Source of the DNA: DATMRF01 sp035566435
Lineage (GTDB): Bacteria > Verrucomicrobiota > Verrucomicrobiia > Limisphaerales > UBA8199
DNA: 64,000 nucleotides
Assembly (NCBI GenBank): GCA_035566435.1
Contig: DATMRF010000106.1
Coordinates: 62,001 to 126,000 of the forward strand
Direction: 5' to 3'
The notes under the pieces were generated by a model, which was not told the DNA's origin, did not search any database, and worked only from the letters and a program-made list of their open reading frames with translations. Below are positions 44,190-52,319 of the stretch, in pieces. The position numbers and the translations under genes were made by a program. Every line of letters begins with the position of its first letter. The stretch's first letter is position 1.

Positions 44190-46199
44190 ATGCAAGTTAC
44201 CTCTTTATTAAGCCGCCACGAGCACGATGATTCGTGCGGGTGCGACCACGACCACGAGCACGCTCCTGTCCGGTTGTGGCAGACACTGGTCGGCGTGGTG
44301 TTTGTGCTCAACGCGTTTATCGTCGATTGGGTGTTTCAGCAAGGCCACGCGGTCGCCAGCGCGAGTGCCTTCCTCGGCGCCATCATCTTAGGCTACCCAA
44401 TCGTCTGGACCGCCATCAAGGATCTGTATCGCGGGATTCTCAGCATCAATGAGCTGGTCGCCATCGCCGTGCTGGCCGCTTTTGCGTCCACCGATTACAA
44501 AACCGCCGGCGTGGTCGCCTTCTTCATGCTAATGGGTGAGATTATCGAGACCCGGACCGCCGAAGGCGCACGCGCTTCGATTGAATCGCTCATCAAGTTG
44601 ACGCCGACCAAGGCCCGCCGGATTACCCCCCAGGGCGAGGAAGAGGTTGCCGCCAAGGACCTGGCGGTGGGGGACCTGATTCGAATCCGGCCGGGCGACA
44701 ATGTCGCGGCGGACGGCGTGATCGTCAGCGGCCAGGGTTCGTTTAACCAGTCCACGATCACCGGCGAATCGCTGCCGGCGGACAAGAAGCCGGGCGACGA
44801 GGTCTTTGCCGGCACTCAAAACCTGACGGGCGTGCTGGAAGTCAAGGTGAGCCGCGCGGGCCAGGACACCACTTTGGGCCGAGTCCGTGAGTTGATTCTG
44901 GCGGCGGAGAAAACCAGGCTGCCAATCATGAAGATTGTGGACCAATACATGGGCTTTTACACGCCCCTGGTGCTGGTCATCGCGGCGTTAGTCTGGGCCT
45001 TCACCCGCAGCCTCAACAACGTCATCTCGGTGCTTATTTTCAGTTGCCCCTGCGCCTTCATCCTGGCAACACCTACCGCGATGGTGGCGGCGCTCTCGGC
45101 CGCAGCTCGCCTGGGTATCCTCATCAAGAACGTCGCCGACATCGAGCTGGCTGCCAAAATCAACGCATTCGTCTTCGACAAGACCGGCACGTTGACCACC
45201 GGCGAACTGGCCGTCAGCCGCCTCGCGCCGCTGAGCGAAACCAAACCCGCCGAGCTATTGCGCATTGCTGCGTCCGCAGAGAAATACAGCAATCATCCCA
45301 CCGCCAAGGCGCTGGCCCAGCTCGCCGCCGAAGCGGGCGTTCCGCTCATCGAGCCGAAAGACTTCACCGAGGCCGCCGGGCGCGGCATCAAAGCACAGGT
45401 CAATGGCGACCAGGTGCTGGTCGGACGGGCCCAGTGGCTCCGCGACAACGGTGTGAAGGAAGATTTCCTGAAATCGGTGGATCTGAATGAAACCGAGGGC
45501 TGGAGCCTGATTTTCGTGGCGCAGGGTGGCCAGTGCATTGGCTGGGTCGGCTTGCAGGACCAGACTCGCCCGGAAGCCCGGGAGGCGCTGGTTGAATTGA
45601 AGGAAAGCGGGGTGCGCCGCATCGCGATGGTTTCGGGCGACCGCCAGCCAGTGGCGACGCGGGTGGGGCTGGAGATCGGGTGCGAGGAAGCCAAAGGCGA
45701 GTGCCTGCCGCAGAATAAGGTCGAGTTCGTTCGCGGGATGAGGGCCAAAGGATACAAGGTGGCCGTAGTGGGCGACGGCGTGAACGACGCCCCGGCGCTG
45801 GCAGCGGGTGATATCGGCATCGCGATGGGGGCTGCAGGCAGCGAGGTGGCCATCCACAGCGCCACGATAGCGCTGATGAACAACGACCTGCGGCGCGTGC
45901 CATTCCTGGTAAAGTTATCGCGCAGCACCCGCAGCGTCATCAACCAGAATTTCCTTTTCGGCGTGGCGTTCATCATCGGAGGGATGACCCTCGCGGCGCT
46001 GGGTAAAGTGCCGCCGGTGCTAGCCGCCGCCATGCATACTGCCGGCTCACTCATCGTCGTGTTTAACAGCGCGCGGCTGGTGCGCAAGGGCGAAGAGCTT
46101 GAACATTACCATCCTGCGCCCGTGGCGCCGCAGCCCACCTGGCCCGGAACCTCCGGCCCAACGCCCAAGCCCGAGCTGGCGCCAACAATGGCAGCATGA
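44190..46199 (+). CDS. P1B-type heavy-metal-transporting ATPase
   Basis: A 669-aa membrane pump. TGES near residue 191, the intramembrane CPC (C286-P287-C288), DKTGTLT with phosphorylated D330, the HP in SNHPTAKAL, GDGVNDAPAL and the transmembrane helices are all present. The N-terminus has no HMA domain but a short Cys/His-rich tail (HEHDDSCGCDHDHEH). CPC pumps move Cu(I), Ag(I), Zn(II), Cd(II) or Pb(II); no transmembrane determinant here lets me choose. It sits between SPFH genes and an ABC exporter in one strand, which is uncommon for such pumps. Confidence 0.92.
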   Translation: MQVTSLLSRHEHDDSCGCDHDHEHAPVRLWQTLVGVVFVLNAFIVDWVFQQGHAVASASAFLGAIILGYPIVWTAIKDLYRGILSINELVAIAVLAAFASTDYKTAGVVAFFMLMGEIIETRTAEGARASIESLIKLTPTKARRITPQGEEEVAAKDLAVGDLIRIRPGDNVAADGVIVSGQGSFNQSTITGESLPADKKPGDEVFAGTQNLTGVLEVKVSRAGQDTTLGRVRELILAAEKTRLPIMKIVDQYMGFYTPLVLVIAALVWAFTRSLNNVISVLIFSCPCAFILATPTAMVAALSAAARLGILIKNVADIELAAKINAFVFDKTGTLTTGELAVSRLAPLSETKPAELLRIAASAEKYSNHPTAKALAQLAAEAGVPLIEPKDFTEAAGRGIKAQVNGDQVLVGRAQWLRDNGVKEDFLKSVDLNETEGWSLIFVAQGGQCIGWVGLQDQTRPEAREALVELKESGVRRIAMVSGDRQPVATRVGLEIGCEEAKGECLPQNKVEFVRGMRAKGYKVAVVGDGVNDAPALAAGDIGIAMGAAGSEVAIHSATIALMNNDLRRVPFLVKLSRSTRSVINQNFLFGVAFIIGGMTLAALGKVPPVLAAAMHTAGSLIVVFNSARLVRKGEELEHYHPAPVAPQPTWPGTSGPTPKPELAPTMAA

Positions 46200-46295
46200 T
46201 GAAGTGCGACGCGCGAAGGACGCACGGCGCCAAAACGCGTGCCTCGTCAAGCCCCGTGCCTTGCTGAGGCCCCGACCCGTGTTTACGTTGATATT

Positions 46296-47537
46296 ATGAG
46301 CGCTTCTGAGTTGACGTCTGTGACACTAACCAATCCCGCTCCGCACCCCGCACTTCGAGCTCCAGGCTCGGAGGCCGTTCCGTCTTCAAACGGCGAAGTA
46401 GTGGTCTCGGTCCGTGGTCTGACCAAGATCTTCAAAGATTTCTGGGGCCGGCCCAAAGCTCGGGCGGTGGACAATGTTGATTTTGAAGTGCGGCGCGGTG
46501 AGGTGTTTGGTTTGCTGGGACCGAACGGCTCGGGCAAATCCACCACTGTGAAACTGCTCCTGGGGCTGCTCTACCCCACCAAGGGCCATATCCAAGTGTT
46601 CGACCACTCGCCGCGGCATGTCGCCACCAAGGCCCGGATTGGTTACCTGCCGGAGGAATCCTACCTTTACCGCTATCTGAATTCATACGAGACGCTGCAG
46701 TTTTTCGGGAATCTCTTCGAACTGCCCAAAAGCGACCGCCGGCAACGGACCGAACAATTGCTCGAAATGGTTGGCCTGAGCCAGGCGCATTCGCGGGCGG
46801 TCGGCGAGTTCTCCAAAGGCATGCAGCGGCGCATCGGCCTGGCCCAGGCGCTGATCAATGATCCCGATTTAGTGATCCTGGACGAGCCAACCTCCGGCCT
46901 CGACCCTATTGGCTGCCGGGAGGTGAAGGACCTCATCGTCGCGCTCGCGCGCCGGGGCAAGACCGTGATTCTGAGCAGCCATTTGCTGGCCGACGTAGAG
47001 GACGTTTGCGACCGGGTGGTGATTTATTATGGCGGCAGAATCCAGGCGATGGGTAGATTGAAGGACTTGCTGGCCACGCCGGATGCGATCCGCATCACAA
47101 CACCCGCGTTGCCGCGCCCTACGATGGAACGGGTGCTGGAGCTCATTCGCAAAGACGTCGCCGAGGACAAAGTCCAGATCGACACGCCGACGCAAAACCT
47201 TGAGAGCTATTTCCTCCAGGTGGTGCAGAAGGCCCGCCAAGCCGCCGCCGAAACCTCCGGCGCCATGTCCGGCGCCCGGGTCGCGGCTTACCTGCGCGGC
47301 GAAGGCAAGGCCGCCCCGAGCGGCGACAGGCTCCTCGAGCGCCTCGCCGCCTCCCCGGCGAAACCCGCTCCCCCGGCCCCAGCCACACCCAGTGTGGACC
47401 AGAAGAAACTTGAGGCCTTAACCAGGTCGGGTGAGCCCGCAGCCCCGGTGGTGAGGCCGTCCTCCGAACCGGCAAACGCAGCGGAGCTTGAAAAGGCAAA
47501 TGAGAAGCTGTCGTCCCTGTTGGGAAAACCCAAGTGA
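46296..47537 (+). CDS. ABC transporter ATPase with Pro/Ala-rich C-terminal extension
   Basis: A 413-aa ATPase. Walker A is GPNGSGKST (75-83), the signature is FSKGMQRR near 172, Walker B is LVILDEPT near 192, and the switch His is in ILSSHLL. This is the CcmA/NatA-like type that drives ABC-2 exporters. After residue 300 comes about 110 residues of Ala/Pro-rich sequence (APPAPATPSVDQKKLEALTR) with no family. It precedes a permease and is probably the ATPase for both ABC-2 permeases in this cluster. ATG 46296 is chosen because the longer frame has no homology. Confidence 0.9.
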   Translation: MSASELTSVTLTNPAPHPALRAPGSEAVPSSNGEVVVSVRGLTKIFKDFWGRPKARAVDNVDFEVRRGEVFGLLGPNGSGKSTTVKLLLGLLYPTKGHIQVFDHSPRHVATKARIGYLPEESYLYRYLNSYETLQFFGNLFELPKSDRRQRTEQLLEMVGLSQAHSRAVGEFSKGMQRRIGLAQALINDPDLVILDEPTSGLDPIGCREVKDLIVALARRGKTVILSSHLLADVEDVCDRVVIYYGGRIQAMGRLKDLLATPDAIRITTPALPRPTMERVLELIRKDVAEDKVQIDTPTQNLESYFLQVVQKARQAAAETSGAMSGARVAAYLRGEGKAAPSGDRLLERLAASPAKPAPPAPATPSVDQKKLEALTRSGEPAAPVVRPSSEPANAAELEKANEKLSSLLGKPK

Positions 47538-47542
47538 TGTAA

Positions 47543-47558
47543 GCCCCGAACGGGGCTG
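47543..47558. repeat. Short intergenic hairpin
   Basis: AGCCCC-GAAC-GGGGCT folds into a 6-bp stem with a tetraloop, 5 nt after the ABC ATPase stop. No U-tract follows, so it is more likely an mRNA-stability or attenuation element than a terminator. Confidence 0.5.
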
Positions 47559-47657
47559 CTTGCGCTGATAACATGAAGATGCGTGTTGAACTAAGCCGGC
47601 GACGCGCTCGCGTTTCCACTGACGCCAACCTGCCGCGGAATCAACCGTTTGATTGAG

Positions 47658-49046
47658 ATGCAGCGCCTGTTTGCCATTTGCTGGTTAACCTGGAAAGCCG
47701 CGCTCCGGTTCAGGTTGTTCCTGGTGGTAGCGGTGTTGCTACTCGCCTCGGTCGTGGTGTTGCCCCTGATGATTAAAGACGACGGCACCGCCCGGGGCTT
47801 TACGCAGATCTTGTTGACCTACACTCTGACTACGCTCAGCGCGTTGCTGGGCCTGTCCACCCTTTGGCTGGCCTGTGGCACCCTGGCACGCGACATCGAG
47901 GACTGTCAGATGCAGGTAGTCGCCGTGAAGCCCATCGCCCGCTGGCAAATCTGGTTGGGCAAATGGCTCGGCATCCTGTCGCTGAACGCGGTGCTGCTGG
48001 CGCTCTCCGGTGTCTGCGTTTACGGATTGCTCATGTGGCGGGCCAACGGCCTGCCCGCCAGCGAGCAGAAAATCCTACACAACGAGGTACTGGTCGCGCG
48101 CGGCTCGGCGAAACCGCGGAGCCACGCCCAGGAGATCGAGGCCGCCACGGAACGCCTGGTCAAGGAACGGCTCAAGAAATACCCACTGGACAAGGACAGC
48201 CTGGCAGACGTGCGGAAGCAAATCCGTGAACAGGTCAAGGCGGAGTTTCAGATCGTTCCGCCGGGCTACTCGCGCACCTGGGAAATTGACCTCGGCCTGG
48301 CGCGGTACCGGCTGCGCGACCAGCCGATCTACCTGCGCATCAAGTTCAACTCCGCGGAAAAGAGCCCCTCTGGCACCTTCGGCGGCGTTTGGGCTGTGGG
48401 CGTGCCGAATAAGACTGCCCTTTGGGGGGGCGATGAAATGATGAGCCTGGCACCCGATACGTTCCACGAGTTCCAGATCGCTCCCAACCTGTTCGATGCG
48501 GACGGCGTTTTGACCGTTACCTTCGGCAACCCGAACAACACCACGCTGCTGGTCCCGCTCGAAGACGGCATCGAGGTGCTCTACCGCGAGGGCGGCTTCG
48601 GGATGAATTTCGCCCGCGGCCTAGGCATTATCCTTTGCTGGATGGCGTTGCTGGCCGCCGTGGGTCTGGCCTCCGCCAGCTTTCTTTCGTTCCCGGTCGC
48701 GGCCTTTTTTTCCCTGGGCCTCCTTTCGATGGTCTTGTCCAGCGGCACGATGGCCAATGCCGTCTCCGAGGGTACGATCGCGGATTACAATGCCGAGAAG
48801 GGAACGAAGGGATGGTCGCCGGCCGACGTTGTGGTCATTCCGGCATTCAAGGGGGCGCTTAAAATCATCAACCTGGCAAAGGGATTCTCGCCCGTGGAGT
48901 CTCTCAGCGCCGGTCGCAGCATCACCTGGAGCGAGCTGGCACTGGCGTTCGGCCAGATTGTCGGGCTGCTCGGCGGCGCCGCCGCCGTTCTGGGCATGGT
49001 CGTCTTCACCCGCCGCGAACTGGCCACCGCGCAAGGAACCCATTGA
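47658..49046 (+). CDS. ABC-2-type permease with large extracytoplasmic domain
   Basis: A 462-aa membrane protein. N-terminal helices (FRLFLVVAVLLLASVVVL, LLTYTLTTLSALLGLSTLWLA and WLGILSLNAVLLALSGVCVYG) are followed by about 190 residues of soluble, beta-rich sequence (EIVPPGYSRTWEIDL-like, YLRIKFNSAEKSPSG, TLLVPLEDGIEVLYREGG). Further helices (GIILCWMALLAAVGLASAS, FFSLGLLSMVLSSGT) complete it. EDCQMQVVAVKPIARWQIW is the coupling region. It follows the ATPase gene and translation of the next gene starts within its stop codon. I preferred ATG 47658 to the TTG at 47649. Confidence 0.8.
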   Translation: MQRLFAICWLTWKAALRFRLFLVVAVLLLASVVVLPLMIKDDGTARGFTQILLTYTLTTLSALLGLSTLWLACGTLARDIEDCQMQVVAVKPIARWQIWLGKWLGILSLNAVLLALSGVCVYGLLMWRANGLPASEQKILHNEVLVARGSAKPRSHAQEIEAATERLVKERLKKYPLDKDSLADVRKQIREQVKAEFQIVPPGYSRTWEIDLGLARYRLRDQPIYLRIKFNSAEKSPSGTFGGVWAVGVPNKTALWGGDEMMSLAPDTFHEFQIAPNLFDADGVLTVTFGNPNNTTLLVPLEDGIEVLYREGGFGMNFARGLGIILCWMALLAAVGLASASFLSFPVAAFFSLGLLSMVLSSGTMANAVSEGTIADYNAEKGTKGWSPADVVVIPAFKGALKIINLAKGFSPVESLSAGRSITWSELALAFGQIVGLLGGAAAVLGMVVFTRRELATAQGTH

Positions 49047-50548
49047 TGAGCCCAAAGGTCAAAAAAGTCCTCCTGCTAGTATTGGGGGCCACCTTGCTCG
49101 TCGCGGTTTCCCAGGTGCAATCCTCCTTGAATCGCGACCGGGACCGGTTGGGCCTTACGCGGGTCGAGCCGCTGGAGAATGCCCCGCCCGTCCTTGCGTT
49201 CACCACAGTTGCCCTGGGCGGATTCCGCGGGCTGATCTCCAACGCGCTTTGGATTCGCGCCAACGACCTGCAGGATGACGACAAGTTTTTCGAGATGGCC
49301 CAACTGGCCGATTGGATCACGAAACTCGAGCCCAATTTCGTGCAGGTGTGGGTGAATCAGGCCTGGAACATGGCCTATAACATCTCCGTCAAGTTCAAGG
49401 ACTACGGCGACCGTTGGCGCTGGGTCGAACAGGGCATCGAGCTGCTCCGCGACCAAGGGCTGCGCTACAACCCCAACGAAACGCTTATCTACCGGGAGCT
49501 GGCATGGTTCTTCCAGCACAAGATGGGCGCCAACCTGGATGACGCGAACGTCTATTACAAGGTCCAATGGCGGGACGAAATGAACAAGGTATTCGGCAAT
49601 AAGCCTGCCAACTTTGATGAACTGATCCATCCGCAGACCGCCGACCAGAAGCAGCGCGCCCGGGTGCTCCGCGAGCGCTACAAGATGGACCCCGAATTCA
49701 TGAAGCAAGTGGACGAGCGTTACGGTCCGCTGGAGTGGCGGCTCCCGGAAGCGCACGCCATCTATTGGGCGGCCCTGGGCTTGGAGAAGGCCAAAGAAAA
49801 CCCAGGCAAGATCAAAGCGGACGACCTCATCACGTTGCGCCGGGTGATCTATCAATCCATGCAATTGAGCTTCCAAAGGGGACATTTGGTCAACAATCCG
49901 GTCGTAAAGATCGATCTCGGACCTAACCTGGACATTATCCCCAAGGTCAGCGCGGCCTACGAAGAGGCTTACCAGGACGACCCGAATAATCGCGAAAATA
50001 TCTCGAAGGCCCACCGGAACTTCCTTCGCGACGCTGTTTATTTCCTGTACTCGAACAATCGTATCGCCAACGCAGCCTACTGGTGGAAGTACTTGGGAAT
50101 CAAATACCCCAATCGGAGCATGCTTGATAGTTCCCCGACGGCTTTCCCTTCGACACTCACAGTAGACGAGTACGCTTTCGAGCGAATCCAGGAAGATATC
50201 GGCGAGACGAGCCGCGATCGCGTGAAGGCCGCGATCGAAGGGCTCCTGGTCCGCGCTTACACCAGCATGGCGGTCGGCGAGGACGAGCGCGCCGCCGGTT
50301 ATGAGATGCTCGCCGGCAAGGTTCGTGACACATACGCGAGCAAAACGACCGCGCGAGGCGAATCCATCGCACTGCCGGCTCTCGAAGAGATAAAGCGGGA
50401 GATCCTGAACCGTATGCTCGATCAGGAGAACGGCCTGCCCGCCGTCCTTCGCGCCACCTTGCGCACCAAGCTCGGTATAGGACCCGAACCCGCTGCGCCC
50501 GCCACCCCAGGCACGAATGCCCCGCCGCAAACCACTGCCAACGGCTAA
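49046..50548 (+). CDS. Membrane-anchored hypothetical protein of the SPFH/ABC cluster
   Basis: A 500-aa protein with one N-terminal anchor (VLLLVLGATLLVAVSQVQ) and a long extracytoplasmic body. ALGGFRGLISNALWIRANDLQDDDKFFEMAQLADWIT begins a helical repeat region; GIELLRDQGLRYNPNETLIYRELAWFFQH suggests TPR-like helices. No catalytic motif was recognised. The last 20 residues are Pro/Ala/Thr-rich. Its ATG overlaps the permease stop by one base (TGATG), so expression is coupled. I suggest it is a partner of the exporter, by position only. Confidence 0.75.
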   Translation: MSPKVKKVLLLVLGATLLVAVSQVQSSLNRDRDRLGLTRVEPLENAPPVLAFTTVALGGFRGLISNALWIRANDLQDDDKFFEMAQLADWITKLEPNFVQVWVNQAWNMAYNISVKFKDYGDRWRWVEQGIELLRDQGLRYNPNETLIYRELAWFFQHKMGANLDDANVYYKVQWRDEMNKVFGNKPANFDELIHPQTADQKQRARVLRERYKMDPEFMKQVDERYGPLEWRLPEAHAIYWAALGLEKAKENPGKIKADDLITLRRVIYQSMQLSFQRGHLVNNPVVKIDLGPNLDIIPKVSAAYEEAYQDDPNNRENISKAHRNFLRDAVYFLYSNNRIANAAYWWKYLGIKYPNRSMLDSSPTAFPSTLTVDEYAFERIQEDIGETSRDRVKAAIEGLLVRAYTSMAVGEDERAAGYEMLAGKVRDTYASKTTARGESIALPALEEIKREILNRMLDQENGLPAVLRATLRTKLGIGPEPAAPATPGTNAPPQTTANG

Positions 50549-50577
50549 GAACGTGTTGTATCATTCTAGGAGACAAC

Positions 50578-50638
50578 GTAAGGAGTCTCAAATCCTCGGT
50601 ACACCTTGCGTTCTGGCGGAAGATCGGAGACTCCTTAC
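50578..50638. repeat. Inverted repeat before rimO
   Basis: GTAAGGAGTCT (50578-50588) and AGACTCCTTAC (50628-50638) form a perfect 11-bp stem with a 39-nt loop, in the 118-nt gap before rimO. It could be a transcript boundary or an autoregulatory structure; no U-tract follows directly. Confidence 0.7.
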
Positions 50639-50666
50639 CTCTTCTCCGGCAAATCATGGATCATAA

Positions 50667-52304
50667 ATGAAGAGAGAACCCGCAGCGCGCTCTTTGAAGG
50701 TGGGTTTGATTTCACTCGGTTGCGCCAAGAACCTGGTGGATGGCGAAATCATGCTCGGGACACTGCTGAAAGACGGAGTCGAAATTACCAACCAGGCCGA
50801 GCGGGCCGACGTGGTGATCGTCAACACCTGTTCCTTCATCGACTCCGCCCAGGAGGAAAGCGTCGACACGATTTTGGAATCGGCGCAGGTGCGCGAGGCA
50901 AAAAACCGGGGCCAGGCATTGGTCGTCGCCGGTTGCCTGCCGCAACGCTTCCGTGACGAACTCCCGAAACTGCTTCCCGAGGTGGATGCGTTCATGGGCA
51001 TTGATCAGGTCGCTCGTGTGACCGAGATCGTCCGGGAAGCGCTCGATCGAAGAAAGTCCAAAGTCCAAAGTCCAAAGTCCAAAGCCTCACGTCTCAAGTC
51101 GAAAGTCCAAGGTCGCCGGTCGGGGAGTCCGCATCACGCATCACGCATCGCGCACCACGTTCTCCCTGACGCCTCACTCACCCCGGCAATTGAGGTCAAC
51201 CTCCGTCCTCACTATATCCCGGACTACGCGACGCCGCGTTTCCGGCTGACGCCCCGCCATTTCGCCTACGTCAAAGTCGCCGAGGGCTGCAACCATCCGT
51301 GCAGCTTCTGCATCATTCCCCGGATGCGCGGCTCGCACCGCAGCCGGTCGCAGGCGGACATTGTTGCTGAAGCGAAAACCCTGGTGGCCGACGGCGTGAA
51401 GGAGCTGAACCTTATTTCACAGGACTCGACCTACTACGGACTCGACCTGCGGCCCAACCACAGCCGCGCCATCGCCACGCCGGACCGATTCAACGCCACC
51501 GTAAAAGCGCTGCCGGCCGAGGCGACGACGATTTGCAGCCTGCTGCGTGAATTGAACGCGCTGCCGGGAGACTTTTGGCTCCGCCTGCTCTACACCCACC
51601 CGGCCCACTGGACGGACGAGCTGATTCGGACAATAGCTGAGTGTCCCAAGGTGGCGCGGTACGTGGATATTCCTTTGCAGCATATCCATGACAGCATGCT
51701 CGAACGAATGCGCCGCGAAACCTCGCGGCAGTATATCGTAGATTTGTTGCGGCGCATCCGGTCGGGCGTGCCGGGCATCGCGCTGCGCACAACGTTCATC
51801 GTCGGTTTTCCCGGCGAGACCGAAGAGTATTTCGAGACGCTGTTGAACTTCATCCGCGCTACAAGGTTCGAGCGGCTGGGGGTCTTTGCTTATTCGCAGG
51901 AGGACGGCACGCGAGCGGGCAAAATGGCCGGCCAGCTGCCGGACAAGCTCAAGCGCCAACGCCGTCAGCGCGCAATGGCGGTTCAGCACGAAGTCGCAGC
52001 GGAGGTTTCGGAATCGTTCGTCGGCCGGGCCATTCGGGTGTTGGTGGAGAAAGCGGCCAGTGCGCGGGAACTGAAAGGCGCCCGTATCAGCTCCTGGGAA
52101 CACGGCCTGTTGCGGGGACCGGACGAACACACCGCCCGGCTCAAGGGCCGGTACCTGGTCGCTCGCGGAGAGGCAGACGCGCCGGATATCGACGGCCGGG
52201 TCTATGTTCATGGCCAATTGCCGCCCGGTGAATTCGCCACCGTGACAGTGGTCGGACACACTGACTACGATTTGATCGCCGAACCCTACCAACAAACGAC
52301 CTGA
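50667..52304 (+). CDS. rimO: Ribosomal protein S12 methylthiotransferase RimO, with repeat-derived insert
   Basis: A 545-aa radical SAM enzyme that methylthiolates Asp of ribosomal protein S12. The N-terminal UPF0004 domain is present (ISLGCAKNLVDGE, NTCSFIDSAQEE, VAGCLPQR) with its three cysteines. The radical SAM cluster is EGCNHPCSFC (C208, C212, C215), and a TRAM domain ends the protein. Length is about 100 residues above usual. One cause is an insert at residues about 129-165 encoded by AAAGTCC and GCATCAC heptamer tandems; another small insert (NHSRAIATPDRFNATVK) is near 250-280. Function is probably retained, since both motif sets are intact. Confidence 0.92.
   Translation: MKREPAARSLKVGLISLGCAKNLVDGEIMLGTLLKDGVEITNQAERADVVIVNTCSFIDSAQEESVDTILESAQVREAKNRGQALVVAGCLPQRFRDELPKLLPEVDAFMGIDQVARVTEIVREALDRRKSKVQSPKSKASRLKSKVQGRRSGSPHHASRIAHHVLPDASLTPAIEVNLRPHYIPDYATPRFRLTPRHFAYVKVAEGCNHPCSFCIIPRMRGSHRSRSQADIVAEAKTLVADGVKELNLISQDSTYYGLDLRPNHSRAIATPDRFNATVKALPAEATTICSLLRELNALPGDFWLRLLYTHPAHWTDELIRTIAECPKVARYVDIPLQHIHDSMLERMRRETSRQYIVDLLRRIRSGVPGIALRTTFIVGFPGETEEYFETLLNFIRATRFERLGVFAYSQEDGTRAGKMAGQLPDKLKRQRRQRAMAVQHEVAAEVSESFVGRAIRVLVEKAASARELKGARISSWEHGLLRGPDEHTARLKGRYLVARGEADAPDIDGRVYVHGQLPPGEFATVTVVGHTDYDLIAEPYQQTT
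51051..51159. repeat. Heptamer repeat array inside rimO
   Basis: Four exact AAAGTCC units (51053-51080), a degenerate continuation, then GCATCAC-type units (51131-51158: GCATCAC, GCATCAC, GCATCGC, GCACCAC). The 7-nt period cycles all three frames, so the protein gains a KSKVQSP heptapeptide repeat. The reading frame is conserved. Confidence 0.9.
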
Positions 52305-52319
52305 GGCCCCGACATACCT

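Noticed and set aside
47543..47558. Intrinsic terminator after the ABC ATPase gene
   Set aside because: The hairpin is not followed by a U-tract, and the next gene continues on the same strand.
49076..50530. 484-codon minus-strand open frame opposite the 49046-50548 gene
   Set aside because: It is a mirror of third-codon GC bias. The plus-strand frame has a signal anchor, coupled start and coherent protein pattern; the antisense product is Arg/His/Val-rich and without motif.
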